A DNA stretch of 64,000 nucleotides. It comes from an uncultured Flavobacteriaceae bacterium (GTDB lineage: Bacteria > Bacteroidota > Bacteroidia > Flavobacteriales > Flavobacteriaceae). The position numbers were made by a program, and so were the translations under genes. The notes beneath the pieces are model-generated. The model was not told the DNA's origin, did no database searches, and saw only the letters and a program-made list of their open reading frames with translations. This document shows, piece after piece, positions 42,723-51,900 of the stretch; the first letter of the stretch is position 1, and each line of letters opens with the position of its first letter. The stretch is from contig CANMSA010000004.1 in assembly GCA_947500385.1 (NCBI GenBank), positions 310,001 through 374,000 of the forward strand, given 5' to 3'.

Positions 42723-43019
42723 CTACAATTCCAATACTGCATTTTCCGCACCGGCATAGTCGTTCCACTGGTAACGATCTGCTTCCGCTTCGTTCACATA
42801 AGCACCGTCAATAATGTACTTGAATTCGAAGCTACCTTCTTTTGGTAATTCAAAGGTACCTTTGAAGTTTCCGTTCTTTAATTTTTTTAAAGAACTCCCT
42901 TTGGTACTCCAATTATTGAAGTCACCGACTACGGCTACTTTTTTAGCCTCTTCTGCAGGTACTGTAAAGGTTACCTTACAAACTGGTTTTGTCTTTAGAT
43001 ATTGTTTAGCTATTGCCAT
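42723..43019 (-). CDS. Isoamylase-early-set / AMPK-type glycogen-binding domain protein
   Basis: A 98-residue protein made only of a CBM48-like domain: VTFTVPAEEAKKVAVVGDFNNW, then FKGTFELPKEGSFEFKYIIDG and RYQWNDYAG. These motifs match the carbohydrate-binding module of AMPK beta and branching enzymes. There is no signal peptide and no catalytic part. I start at 43019 (MAIAKQYL); the further upstream ATG overlaps the promoter box at 43044-43051. It may bind intracellular alpha-glucan or a partner enzyme (inference). Confidence 0.88.
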   Translation of the reverse strand: MAIAKQYLKTKPVCKVTFTVPAEEAKKVAVVGDFNNWSTKGSSLKKLKNGNFKGTFELPKEGSFEFKYIIDGAYVNEAEADRYQWNDYAGAENAVLEL

Positions 43020-43043
43020 GATTTTAAATTTTAAAATTTTTGG

Positions 43044-43051
43044 CAAAATTA
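43044..43051 (-). promoter_or_regulatory. -7 box (TAATTTTG) of the glycogen-binding-domain gene
   Basis: A perfect TAnnTTTG on the minus strand, 24 nt before the ATG at 43019. Confidence 0.6.
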
Positions 43052-43170
43052 GCGCATAAATATCCTAGTATACAATGACTTATGTCAGTTTTATCAATTT
43101 GGTAATAATTCCCTTACTTTTAGCGAACTTCGTTAAAAAACCCAGCCTCAATTTTTCAACTGTGCAACAC

Positions 43171-44259
43171 TTACTTCCTTGTTTTTAAGATTTTTACAAT
43201 ACTATCGACCTCCTTTTCAGTATTATAAAAATGAAAACTAAAGCGTATTCCGCCACCTCGTTGTGCACATACCACATTATTTTCCAACAGCTTTTGATAC
43301 AAAGTAGCGTCGCCTTTACAATTGAAAATAGTGCTATGGCCTTTTCGCCTTAACACTGCCTCTTCTAGCAGGCCCAGCTCCGCAAACCCTTCTTTGGCTT
43401 TCTCGGAGAGTAATTTTAGCTGTTTTTCAATCTTTGACATTCCGATGTTTTGTAAAAATTCTAGGGAATACTTTAAACTTCCGAAGTTGAAGGTGTCTAA
43501 ATGCCCCGGTTCAAAATGTTTAGCAAAACGAATATTCCCTTTTTCCTCAAGGTTTCCGTTGGCTGCGTTAAAACCGACCGATTTCACGGCCACTGTTTCC
43601 TTTACAGTATCCTTGAACAACATAAAACCATTGCCATAACCGGCCAACAACCACTTGTATCCGCTTGCTCCCAATACATCTAGGGGAGACTTGGCAAAAT
43701 CAAAATGGGTCATTCCGCAAAACTGTGTCCCATCTGCAATGATCAAAAGGTCGGGAAATTCGTTTTTCAGTTGCGCTAAAAACCCCATATCTATTTGAAT
43801 CCCATTTAGCCATTGTACCAGACTTAGTGCCAAAACACGAATCCCTTTTGACCGCACCGCAGTTGCAATGCGTTGCTCAAGATCCGCATCTATGAGAACA
43901 TATTCAATGTCAAAATCCCGATTTTCAAAAGGCCAGCTTACCGAAGGGTAATCATTTTCTAAAAGCAGCACTTTGCGTTTCTTGGATAGGCCTTCCAACA
44001 TCAAATTAAGCCCCAGAGAGAAATTGGGTACCAGCGCTACGTTCCCATTGGGGCAATTAAAAAAACGTGCGACGGTTTTTCGTACTTGTGGCGTTTGATC
44101 ATGCATCGCCTTCATTTTCATCAAACTCCCACTAATGAGAAAATCAAGATCATGTTCTTGTCTCCACTCCAATAGTCCGTCATACAAGAGACCGGACGCT
44201 GCCGTATTTGCATAAATGTATTGTCCTAAAACGGGAAACTGTTTTCGTATTTTATCCAT
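43171..44259 (-). CDS. Aminotransferase class V-fold PLP enzyme
   Basis: A 362-residue cytoplasmic PLP enzyme of the class V (NifS/kynureninase-like) group. The internal-aldimine lysine is in GASGYKWLLAGYGNGFM (~207-211), with IIADGTQFCGM upstream supplying the cofactor-binding Asp and Gln, and HLDTFNFGSLKYSLEFL further on. No cysteine-desulfurase active-site loop is obvious. Its substrate is unknown. Its position ~0.9 kb beyond egtBD, on the opposite strand, raises the possibility of an EgtE-like C-S lyase, without direct proof. I start at 44259 (MDKIRKQF). Confidence 0.82.
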   Translation of the reverse strand: MDKIRKQFPVLGQYIYANTAASGLLYDGLLEWRQEHDLDFLISGSLMKMKAMHDQTPQVRKTVARFFNCPNGNVALVPNFSLGLNLMLEGLSKKRKVLLLENDYPSVSWPFENRDFDIEYVLIDADLEQRIATAVRSKGIRVLALSLVQWLNGIQIDMGFLAQLKNEFPDLLIIADGTQFCGMTHFDFAKSPLDVLGASGYKWLLAGYGNGFMLFKDTVKETVAVKSVGFNAANGNLEEKGNIRFAKHFEPGHLDTFNFGSLKYSLEFLQNIGMSKIEKQLKLLSEKAKEGFAELGLLEEAVLRRKGHSTIFNCKGDATLYQKLLENNVVCAQRGGGIRFSFHFYNTEKEVDSIVKILKTRK

Positions 44260-44291
44260 ACACATCAAAAATTAAGAACGGGCAATTGCCG

Positions 44292-44299
44292 TATCTTTG
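44292..44299 (+). promoter_or_regulatory. -7 box (TATCTTTG) of the 2TM-folA operon
   Basis: A perfect TAnnTTTG, 22 nt upstream of the 2TM gene start. Confidence 0.6.
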
Positions 44300-44321
44300 T
44301 GTTTAAAGATACTCGATAGCG

Positions 44322-44711
44322 ATGTTCCCTAAAAATAAAACCACTTCTGAAGTCGACCTTGAACAACACGAGCTTCTTGAGCATGCGCAAACCCGAATCA
44401 AGCAGAAAAAGCGACTCTATATACACTTTGTTATTTTTCTCATCGGAAGTGTGTTTTTAGTCCTCATCAATAAAATATTGAAGTACGGTGAACCCTATGA
44501 CTGGTTCATTTGGGGGATTACCTTTTGGGCTTTTCTATTTGTTGTTCATGCTTTTAATGTGTTCTTTACCCAACAATTCATGGGGAAGGCATGGGAACGC
44601 ACCCAACGGGAAAAATTGGTCGCAAAACAACGCCAACGTATCGCGGCGTTGCAAAAGGAAATCGAAACCGATTTTCCCCTCAATAATATCAATAAAAAAA
44701 AAGATCTTTGA
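44322..44711 (+). CDS. 2TM domain membrane protein
   Basis: A 129-residue protein with the Bacteroidota 2TM domain: an amphipathic RIKQKKRLYIHF entry, TM1 (~33-51), a loop with YGEPYDWFIWG, TM2 (~60-80), then the FMGKAWERTQREKL helix and a charged tail. The domain is often found in LytTR-linked sensors but here it stands alone. Function unknown. Its stop overlaps the folA start (TTGA), so they are translationally coupled. Confidence 0.85.
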   Translation: MFPKNKTTSEVDLEQHELLEHAQTRIKQKKRLYIHFVIFLIGSVFLVLINKILKYGEPYDWFIWGITFWAFLFVVHAFNVFFTQQFMGKAWERTQREKLVAKQRQRIAALQKEIETDFPLNNINKKKDL

Positions 44712-45223
44712 ACACTATTACGATGATCGCCGCAGCGGCGGAAGACAACGCATTGGGCAAGGACAATGACTTGTTATGGCATTTGCCCCATGATTTTAAA
44801 CGTTTTAAAAGGCTAACAACCGGGCACCCCATTATTATGGGACGTAAAACCTTTGAGAGTTTTCCGAAACCACTTCCTAAGCGAAAACACATTGTAATCA
44901 CCCGGGAGAGCACCTATAAAATTAATTTTGAAGATTGCTATGTGGTACATTCTATTGCGGCCGCATTGAACATGGTAAAGGAAGCACCATTGGCTTTCAT
45001 TATTGGGGGCGGTGAAATATATCGGCAGGCCGAAAAATTCTCAAATGCCATTGAATTGACACGGGTACACGCCACCTTTGAAAATGCCGACACCTTTTTT
45101 CCCGAACTTGACGAAACGATATGGGAGTTGATGGCCACCGAATTTCACCCGAAGGATGAACGACATAACTACGACTTCACCTACTTGACCTATCATAGAA
45201 GGGACAACCAAAGGATTGTTTAA
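44708..45223 (+). CDS. folA: Dihydrofolate reductase
   Basis: NADPH-dependent reduction of dihydrofolate to tetrahydrofolate. The 171-residue length and the motifs GKDNDLLWHLPHDFKRFK, GHPIIMGRKTFES and IIGGGEIYRQA are classical. The start is a TTG at 44708 overlapping the upstream stop. The next ATG (44723) would remove most of the first beta strand (TITMIAAAAED), which carries folate-site residues, so the TTG is preferred. It ends tail-to-tail with murI, overlapping by 4 nt. Confidence 0.93.
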   Translation: MNTITMIAAAAEDNALGKDNDLLWHLPHDFKRFKRLTTGHPIIMGRKTFESFPKPLPKRKHIVITRESTYKINFEDCYVVHSIAAALNMVKEAPLAFIIGGGEIYRQAEKFSNAIELTRVHATFENADTFFPELDETIWELMATEFHPKDERHNYDFTYLTYHRRDNQRIV

Positions 45224-46005
45224 AAATTTAAATACGCTATTTCGGTAGGCTCGGAATCCGTTAAAAAACTAGCTAAGGTCTCTACCTTATGATTCGTAAA
45301 AAAAGTACTTAAACCTTTTTTACGAGCTGCTTTCAAGGCGTTATTTTTTTCTAGAACGGCTTCGGTCTGTTTGGCTACCGCTGCTCCCGAATCAATTATT
45401 TTAACCTGTTTCGGGAGCAGCGATCTTAAGGTTGGCACCAAATACGGATAATGGGTACACCCCAGTACCAAATAGTCGATATTCGCTTTGATCATTGGGG
45501 CCAGATAGCGCTTTAAAAGTGTTCGGGTTTCCTCCGAATCTACTTGACCAGCCTCAATTAAAGGCACCAGACCTGTCCCTTCTTGTTCTACAATTTGTAT
45601 TCCCGCCGCATAATTTTCCGCAGTGCTATGAAAAAGACTGCTGCTGAGCGTTCCCTTGGTAGCCAGGATTCCGACGGTTTTTGACGTAGATTGCAAAGCC
45701 GCGGGTTTGATAGCTGGCTCTATTCCAATAAAGGGAACCCTATAGGTTTTTCGCAAATAATCGATGGCATTCGTAGTCGCGGTATTGCAAGCTACAATGA
45801 TCAGCTTGCATTTTTGCTCCAAGAGTAGCTCGGTATTTTTTATACTCAATTCCCTTATTTCAACTTCCGATTTCTCTCCATAGGGGGCATTCTTACTATC
45901 GGCCAAAAAGATGGTATCTTCATATGGTAAACGCTTTCGCACCTCTTTCCAAATAGAGGTCCCTCCGACACCGGAATCAAACATACCTATGGGGTTTTTA
46001 TTCAT
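45220..46005 (-). CDS. murI: Glutamate racemase
   Basis: Cofactor-independent racemase that makes D-glutamate for peptidoglycan. It has 261 residues with the two catalytic cysteines in VACNTAT (~74) and LGCTHYP (~184), and the N-terminal GMFDSGVGGTSIW. It starts 10 nt after the pafA stop, so both share a transcript. Its 3' end overlaps folA by 4 nt. Confidence 0.95.
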   Translation of the reverse strand: MNKNPIGMFDSGVGGTSIWKEVRKRLPYEDTIFLADSKNAPYGEKSEVEIRELSIKNTELLLEQKCKLIIVACNTATTNAIDYLRKTYRVPFIGIEPAIKPAALQSTSKTVGILATKGTLSSSLFHSTAENYAAGIQIVEQEGTGLVPLIEAGQVDSEETRTLLKRYLAPMIKANIDYLVLGCTHYPYLVPTLRSLLPKQVKIIDSGAAVAKQTEAVLEKNNALKAARKKGLSTFFTNHKVETLASFLTDSEPTEIAYLNF

Positions 46006-46015
46006 AGTCGCTCTG

Positions 46016-47689
46016 TTACTCTAGCACTTTTACAATGGGAGTGCCCGTACTTCCGTTTGGGAAAGCGATTCCCAGCAAGCTTGCAATGGTAGGGGCAATA
46101 TCCGGAATTTCCGTCCGTTCGACCGTACTTCCTTTTCGAATGCCTTTTCCATAAAACAAGAGCGGTACATGGGTATCATATATTTGAGGGGAACCGTGCG
46201 TGGAGCCTGTTTCAGGATAGGTGATCGTTCCGGGCTTCAGTACGACCAAAATATCTCCGGAGCGTTTTTGATGATAGCCATTCTGCAAAATGTACGGAAT
46301 ACCAGCTGTATAGTTATTTTGAGACATTTGTTCCCCTGTATACACCCGATCGATTCCTTCGTAATTCAACAATTCCCCTGCCAGGGCTCTTTGCACCTCG
46401 CCTACCGTTAAATCGAGGTTTTTGATGATTTTATGATCTAGGAAAAACTGGTAATTCGAGAAGTTCTTAACAATATCGGTAGTGCCATAGGTAAATTGTA
46501 GATACTGCCCGAAATCTGCTTTGACGGCCTCCCAATTCATATAGCCGGCCGGAATCTTTTGTGCCCTTAAATACGCGGGCACATCTATGGCGCCATGATC
46601 GGCGGTCAAAAATACCGTATAGGCATCTTTCCCTACCTTTTTATCCAGGGCATTCAAAAGGCGTTCCAAATCTTTGTCCAGATGCAGGTAGGTATCTTGT
46701 ATCTCTTTTGAGTTCACGCCAAACTTATGCCCCACATAATCGGTACTCGAGAAACTGATCGCAAGGAAATCGGTACTACCATTATTTCCCAGCCTTTCTG
46801 CTTCCAATGCCTTTAAGGCAAAGTCTGTGGTAATGCTATTTCCATAGGGGGTATATTTCAAAATCTCGAAGTCAAGATTCTTGTTCAGCATGTTTGGCGT
46901 ATTATGCGGAAAAGTAGGTGTAGTCTCTGTTTCAAAAAGTCCTTCATAGGGATTATTATCGGGCCCGCTCTCTACATAAGTAGCAATATCTTTCAAGGTA
47001 GTCCACGGTTTTTTATAGCCTTTTACAACACCTGAGTTGTTAAAATCGTCGACCCATTTGGGGAGTGTATTCATGTAATAGGTACTACTGATCCATTTCC
47101 CTTCATCTTCTCCGTTAAACCAATACGCGGCATTCGCCGTATGCCCACCCGGCAAAACCGCTCCCCGGTCCTTTAAGGCTACTGCAATGGTTTTACCGCG
47201 CATTTCGGTATGGAGTCGCAATTGATCGGTGAGTGTGGTCACATTCAACCGATGGGGCGACATCTTACCGGCATCCGAGAGGGTTCCTACCGAAAGGTAC
47301 GTGCTATCCCCAGCGCAATATACTTCGGACCCGGAGGTCTTGTCATACCAGTCATTTCCAATGATACCATGTGTTGCAGGGGTAGTACCCGTATAAACAG
47401 ATGCATGCCCGGGACCGGTGCTTGTCGGTGCATAGTTAAAGTGATTGTTTTTACAATTAAAACCTTCGTTCACTAAACGCTTAAAGCCTCCTTCCCCGTA
47501 ATGCCCCCAAAAACGTGTTAGGTAGTCATAGCGCATTTGGTCTACCACTATACCTACCACCAGTTTGGGAGTCGTCATCAATTGTGTCTTTTCCGGATTT
47601 TTGGACGCATTTTTCTTTCTTTGGGCATCGGATTCAAAAGGCCTTAGGACCAGGAGTAATAGTAAAAATAGTAGTAGTTTAAAGTTCAT
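46016..47689 (-). CDS. pafA: Alkaline phosphatase PafA-type phosphomonoesterase
   Basis: Exported phosphatase that releases phosphate from organic phosphate esters, in the periplasm or at the surface. It has 557 residues and a signal peptide (1-22, SDAQ). The nucleophile is the threonine in APTSTGPGHASVYTG (Thr91). Asn112 in IIGNDWY lies 21 residues later, the same spacing as Thr79/Asn100 in the characterised flavobacterial PafA. Metal ligands are visible in VVGIVVDQMRYD, FLTADHGA and STHGSPQ. No pho regulator is adjacent. Confidence 0.92.
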   Translation of the reverse strand: MNFKLLLFLLLLLVLRPFESDAQRKKNASKNPEKTQLMTTPKLVVGIVVDQMRYDYLTRFWGHYGEGGFKRLVNEGFNCKNNHFNYAPTSTGPGHASVYTGTTPATHGIIGNDWYDKTSGSEVYCAGDSTYLSVGTLSDAGKMSPHRLNVTTLTDQLRLHTEMRGKTIAVALKDRGAVLPGGHTANAAYWFNGEDEGKWISSTYYMNTLPKWVDDFNNSGVVKGYKKPWTTLKDIATYVESGPDNNPYEGLFETETTPTFPHNTPNMLNKNLDFEILKYTPYGNSITTDFALKALEAERLGNNGSTDFLAISFSSTDYVGHKFGVNSKEIQDTYLHLDKDLERLLNALDKKVGKDAYTVFLTADHGAIDVPAYLRAQKIPAGYMNWEAVKADFGQYLQFTYGTTDIVKNFSNYQFFLDHKIIKNLDLTVGEVQRALAGELLNYEGIDRVYTGEQMSQNNYTAGIPYILQNGYHQKRSGDILVVLKPGTITYPETGSTHGSPQIYDTHVPLLFYGKGIRKGSTVERTEIPDIAPTIASLLGIAFPNGSTGTPIVKVLE

Positions 47690-47807
47690 GAATATGGGTT
47701 ATGAATTGATGGCGTAAAAGTAAATAAATTCAATCTTAATATTTGAAATCGAGGTTAAATGATATTCATTATTGTTATTTTTACTTTAAGAAGTCTATTT
47801 TTAATTC

Positions 47808-48545
47808 ATGAACTACCTTACTCAGATCGGCAGCTATTTTATTATGCTGCGAGAAATCTTCAAAAAACCCACCAAATGGCGTATCATGAAGACCCTTGTT
47901 TTAAAGGAAATAGATGAGTTGGTATATGGTTCTCTGGGTATCATTATTTTCATTTCTTTCTTTATCGGGGCGGTTGTCACGATTCAAACCGCGTTGAACC
48001 TTAACAATCCGATCATACCCAAAAATCTAATCGGGTTTGCGACGAGGCAATCGGTCATCTTGGAATTCGCTCCCACCTTCGTCTCGATCATTATGGCCGG
48101 GAAAGTGGGGTCTTACATAACTTCAAGTATCGGTACGATGCGGGTCACCGAACAGATAGATGCTCTGGAGGTCATGGGTGTAAACTCTTTGAACTACCTC
48201 GTATTCCCCAAGATCATTGCCATGCTTTTTTATCCTTTCGCTATTGCCATCTCAATGTACGTCGGTATTTTTGGTGGCTGGCTGGCCGGTGTTTTTGGAG
48301 GTTTTTTAACCAGTGCCGATTTCGTAACAGGCCTTACCCTTGAGTTTATTCCGTTTCATATCGTATATGCCTTTATCAAAACATTGCTATTCGCATTTAT
48401 CATTGCCACCATACCTTCTTTTCATGGATATTACATGAAGGGCGGTGCCTTGGAGGTGGGTAAGGCCAGTACCACCTCGTTTGTATGGACGAGTGTGGTC
48501 ATCATTATTCTAAACTATATACTAACGCAACTTTTACTGGGCTAA
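47808..48545 (+). CDS. MlaE-type ABC transporter permease
   Basis: Inner-membrane permease of an MCE/Mla-type lipid transporter. It has 245 residues with ~5 TM helices and the MlaE family regions GAVVTIQTALNL, ILEFAPTFVSIIMAGKVGSYI and RVTEQIDALEVMGVN. It overlaps the ATPase gene by 1 nt (TAATG). Such systems move phospholipids between membranes. The MCE substrate-binding subunit is not next to it. Confidence 0.93.
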   Translation: MNYLTQIGSYFIMLREIFKKPTKWRIMKTLVLKEIDELVYGSLGIIIFISFFIGAVVTIQTALNLNNPIIPKNLIGFATRQSVILEFAPTFVSIIMAGKVGSYITSSIGTMRVTEQIDALEVMGVNSLNYLVFPKIIAMLFYPFAIAISMYVGIFGGWLAGVFGGFLTSADFVTGLTLEFIPFHIVYAFIKTLLFAFIIATIPSFHGYYMKGGALEVGKASTTSFVWTSVVIIILNYILTQLLLG

Positions 48546-49312
48546 TGATTGAGGTTAGAGATATTCATAAATCATTCGGTGACACCCATATATTAAAAGG
48601 GCTCTCAACGGTATTCGAAAATGGGAAGACCAATTTGATTATTGGACAGAGTGGCTCAGGGAAAACCGTATTCCTTAAATGCCTTTTAGGGCTTTTTACT
48701 CCGGAAGAAGGGGATATCTGCTACGACAATAAGAGCTATTCAAAACTTACCACTGACGAAAAACGTGACTTACGGCAAGAAATGGGCATGGTGTTTCAGG
48801 GAAGCGCCCTTTTTGATAGTATGACCGTAGCCGGCAATGTACAATTCCCTTTGGAAATGTTCACCAAACAAGCCAAATCGGAAATGGCGGATCGCGTTGA
48901 TACGGTCTTAAAACGGGTAAACCTGATAGATGCACATCATAAATTCCCTTCGGAAATTTCGGGTGGGATGCAAAAAAGGGTCGCTATTGCCAGAGCGATC
49001 GTAATGAACCCTAAATACCTCTTTTGTGATGAACCCAATTCAGGGCTCGACCCAAAAACAGCCATTCTTATCGACGACCTCATTAAGGAAATCACGGAAG
49101 AATACGACATTACAACGGTGATCAATACCCACGACATGAACTCTGTGATGCAGATCGGCGAAAAGATACTCTTCCTGAAAAATGGCCTAAAAGAATGGGA
49201 AGGAAGCAAACATGAAATCTTTAAAACAGATAACGAGGCCGTTACCGACTTCGTCTACTCTTCCGAACTGTTTAAGAAGGTGCGACAAATGTACATTGAG
49301 GAACGAAATTAG
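48545..49312 (+). CDS. MlaF-type ABC transporter ATP-binding protein
   Basis: ATPase partner of the preceding permease. It has 255 residues from the ATG at 48545, which overlaps the permease stop by one base; the earlier in-frame start lies inside the permease gene. Walker A is GQSGSGKT, the signature is ISGGMQKRVAIARAI and Walker B is YLFCDEPNSGLDP, with the MlaF-like STVFENGKTNLI region. Convergent with the DUF389 gene. Confidence 0.94.
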   Translation: MIEVRDIHKSFGDTHILKGLSTVFENGKTNLIIGQSGSGKTVFLKCLLGLFTPEEGDICYDNKSYSKLTTDEKRDLRQEMGMVFQGSALFDSMTVAGNVQFPLEMFTKQAKSEMADRVDTVLKRVNLIDAHHKFPSEISGGMQKRVAIARAIVMNPKYLFCDEPNSGLDPKTAILIDDLIKEITEEYDITTVINTHDMNSVMQIGEKILFLKNGLKEWEGSKHEIFKTDNEAVTDFVYSSELFKKVRQMYIEERN

Positions 49313-49346
49313 GACCAATTGCTTCCCGAATTTTTTACATCAACGG

Positions 49347-50816
49347 TTATTCTTGAATAATTTCCTTTAACTGAATCGTTGTATCTTTCAATCGTATTTT
49401 GAGCCAGTTATGCAATTTTTTAGTGTCTGCGACAACCTTGGCGCGTCGCGCAGAACGCTTCCATTTGGCCTCAAACACTGGAATGGTATCTGTCTTTTTA
49501 AAATCGGTTACTACGGCATCGGCAAAACCCAACGATTCTAAATTCTCATAGTTACTTTTTGCTTCTGCGCTAATATCCTGAAAAGGGATTTGGCGCGCGA
49601 CCGATTTCTTGATGCGGTTCAATTCCGATTCCAGCAAACGGATCTTTTCGTCTTTCCCCAGTAGTTCGCTTTTTTGGGATTGGTAGAGTTCATCTACGTA
49701 TTTCAGCTGATTTACTTGGTCGTTCTGGGCCCCTTGAATTATTTTAAGGTCACATTTATCCAAGTATTTGAACTCTTGCATTTTTGCTTCCCAGGTCGCT
49801 ACCACCCCATCAGGAACCCCTTCACTGCCCATAAAGATGAGCTCTATGGTGGCCACGTCGTCTCGTTCGTAACTCAAAACAGATAGGTCTCTCAAAAATC
49901 GGCCATCCTTGGTAAACTTATAGGGTGTAATATTCTCTTGGATGAACCTATTGGCGTCGCTATTGAATTTGAATTCTTTATAGACCCCCCAAAAAATCCA
50001 CCCGGCCGGTATCATCACCGCCAACGCCGTTACCGAAACCAAACGCGCTATCAACCTACGACGTTTTGAATTGGCGTAGCGTACCATTGGGAACCGCAGT
50101 ATTTTAAGTACAAGAAAAGTGGCGAGCCCAATAAAAATGGTATTGATCCCAAAGAGCAACATAGCTCCGCCGGCATACTCCCAATTACCAATGGCCAAAC
50201 CATATCCCACCGTACAGAGTGGTGGCATTAATGCGGTAGCGATCGCAACTCCAAAAATAACACTGGCGATCGTTCCCTTTTTTGCCCTTGCAATAACCAG
50301 GGCCAACCCGCCGAAAAAGGCGATCAACACATCTCGAATATCTGGTTTTACCCGAGCCAAAAGTTCAGAAGATTCGGCCTTTAATGGAAACATCCAGAAA
50401 AACAAAAAGGCCGTCAATACACTTAGAACAACCATTACGGTTAAATTCTTAAGCGATCGCCGTAAGGTGTCGATATCATTGATCGCCAACGACATCCCCA
50501 TACCTAAGATGGGGCCCATCAAAGGAGAAATTAACATCGCCCCGATTACTACCGCGGTGGAGTTTGCATTAAGACCGATAGAGGCAATAAAAATTGAACA
50601 GATTAAGATCCAAGACGTATGCCCCTTAAACGGAATATCGGCAATGATGGCTTCTTTCGTGGCCTCCTGATCGGTATTCTTACGAATGTCCAACAGTTCG
50701 GAAAGAAACTTTTTGGTGCTTCCAAGGAGTCCCTGAAAGTCTTTTTTCACCTCCTGTTTGCTCTGTACGGGTTCTTCTAAATGGTCTTGGTTCTGTTGTC
50801 CTGTATCGTCACTCAT
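49347..50816 (-). CDS. DUF389 membrane protein
   Basis: A 489-residue protein. A charged N-terminus (~1-65) is followed by about six TM helices carrying the DUF389 motifs SIGLNANSTAVVIGAMLISPLMGPILG and GTIASVIFGVAIATALMPPLCTVGYG. The C-terminal ~200 residues are soluble, with a coiled-coil-like stretch (~365-395, QSQKSELLGKDEKIRLLESE). Function is not established. It is the third gene of the sprT-manC-DUF389 unit (2-nt gaps). Confidence 0.9.
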   Translation of the reverse strand: MSDDTGQQNQDHLEEPVQSKQEVKKDFQGLLGSTKKFLSELLDIRKNTDQEATKEAIIADIPFKGHTSWILICSIFIASIGLNANSTAVVIGAMLISPLMGPILGMGMSLAINDIDTLRRSLKNLTVMVVLSVLTAFLFFWMFPLKAESSELLARVKPDIRDVLIAFFGGLALVIARAKKGTIASVIFGVAIATALMPPLCTVGYGLAIGNWEYAGGAMLLFGINTIFIGLATFLVLKILRFPMVRYANSKRRRLIARLVSVTALAVMIPAGWIFWGVYKEFKFNSDANRFIQENITPYKFTKDGRFLRDLSVLSYERDDVATIELIFMGSEGVPDGVVATWEAKMQEFKYLDKCDLKIIQGAQNDQVNQLKYVDELYQSQKSELLGKDEKIRLLESELNRIKKSVARQIPFQDISAEAKSNYENLESLGFADAVVTDFKKTDTIPVFEAKWKRSARRAKVVADTKKLHNWLKIRLKDTTIQLKEIIQE

Positions 50817-50818
50817 AT

Positions 50819-51898
50819 TTACGCATATTGGTCTCCAAAGGTATCTTTTACTTTAGCCAGCACCTGCTTAATGTCCTGCTCTTTCGATTTTGGATAGATC
50901 AGCAAAACTTCTTCCTTATCCACAATAATATAGTCCTCCAATCCGTCTACGACCACAATCTTGTCTTTCGGGGAACGAATCATATTCCCGTTGGCATCTT
51001 GACTGATTACTTTACTGTTGACTACGGCATTGTTGTCCTTGTCCTTGTCCAACTTATCATATAGTGACCCCCAGGTACCCAGATCATTCCAGTCAAAGGT
51101 GGCCGGAAGCACAAAAATGGATTTGGAGTTTTCCAAAATCGCATAGTCTATCGAGATGTTTTCTGCCTTTGGATAATTTTCCTTGATAAAATCGGCCTCG
51201 TCGGAATTATTATAACAAGATATCCCCGTCTCAAAAAGTTCGTACTGCGCCGGTTGATAGTTCTTAAATGCGTTGACAATGGTTTTGACGCTCCACATAA
51301 AGATTCCCGCATTCCATAAAAAATTACCTTGTTCTAAAAATTCCTTGGCCGTTTCATAGTTCGGCTTCTCACGAAATTGGTGCACCTTTTTTAAACCTTC
51401 TCCGCTAGGTTTCTCAAACTCGATATATCCAAAACCGGTATTGGGAAAGGTAGGTTTGATACCCAACGTACACAATACCTCTTCTTTTTCACATTTATCA
51501 AAGCAACTTATAACGTCTTTCGCAAAGGCCTCCTCATCCTCTATCCAATGATCACTTGGTGCAACGATCATCACCCCGTCGGGGTTCATTTTTTGTATTT
51601 TTAGTGCAGCGTACAGGATACAAGGTGCGGTATTTCGCATTGCCGGCTCTAATACGACCTGCTCTTGCTTTACCAAGGGCAATTGTTCCAAAACCAGGTC
51701 ATTGTACCGCTCATTGGTTAAAATTAGGATATTTTCTGTCGGTACGAACTTGTTTAAACGCTTAAAGGTCTTTTGTATAAGGGTATCCCCTGTACCCAAC
51801 ATATCATGGAATTGTTTGGGGTTTTCGGTGGTACTAATGGGCCAAAACCGCGATCCTACTCCGCCAGCCATTAAAACAGCATAATAATTTTTGTTCAT
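50819..51898 (-). CDS. manC: Mannose-1-phosphate guanylyltransferase
   Basis: Makes GDP-mannose from mannose 1-phosphate and GTP for glycan synthesis. It has 359 residues with the nucleotidyltransferase signature MAGGVGSRFWP, PSDHWI and FREKP. It is the short single-activity form without the C-terminal phosphomannose isomerase domain. It lies 2 nt after the sprT-like gene and 2 nt before the DUF389 gene, in one tight operon. Confidence 0.94.
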   Translation of the reverse strand: MNKNYYAVLMAGGVGSRFWPISTTENPKQFHDMLGTGDTLIQKTFKRLNKFVPTENILILTNERYNDLVLEQLPLVKQEQVVLEPAMRNTAPCILYAALKIQKMNPDGVMIVAPSDHWIEDEEAFAKDVISCFDKCEKEEVLCTLGIKPTFPNTGFGYIEFEKPSGEGLKKVHQFREKPNYETAKEFLEQGNFLWNAGIFMWSVKTIVNAFKNYQPAQYELFETGISCYNNSDEADFIKENYPKAENISIDYAILENSKSIFVLPATFDWNDLGTWGSLYDKLDKDKDNNAVVNSKVISQDANGNMIRSPKDKIVVVDGLEDYIIVDKEEVLLIYPKSKEQDIKQVLAKVKDTFGDQYA

Positions 51899-51900
51899 AT

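Noticed and set aside
50119-50670. Long plus-strand open frame (183 codons)
   Set aside because: It lies wholly antisense inside the DUF389 gene, whose family motifs are clear; the translated sequence has no recognisable domain.
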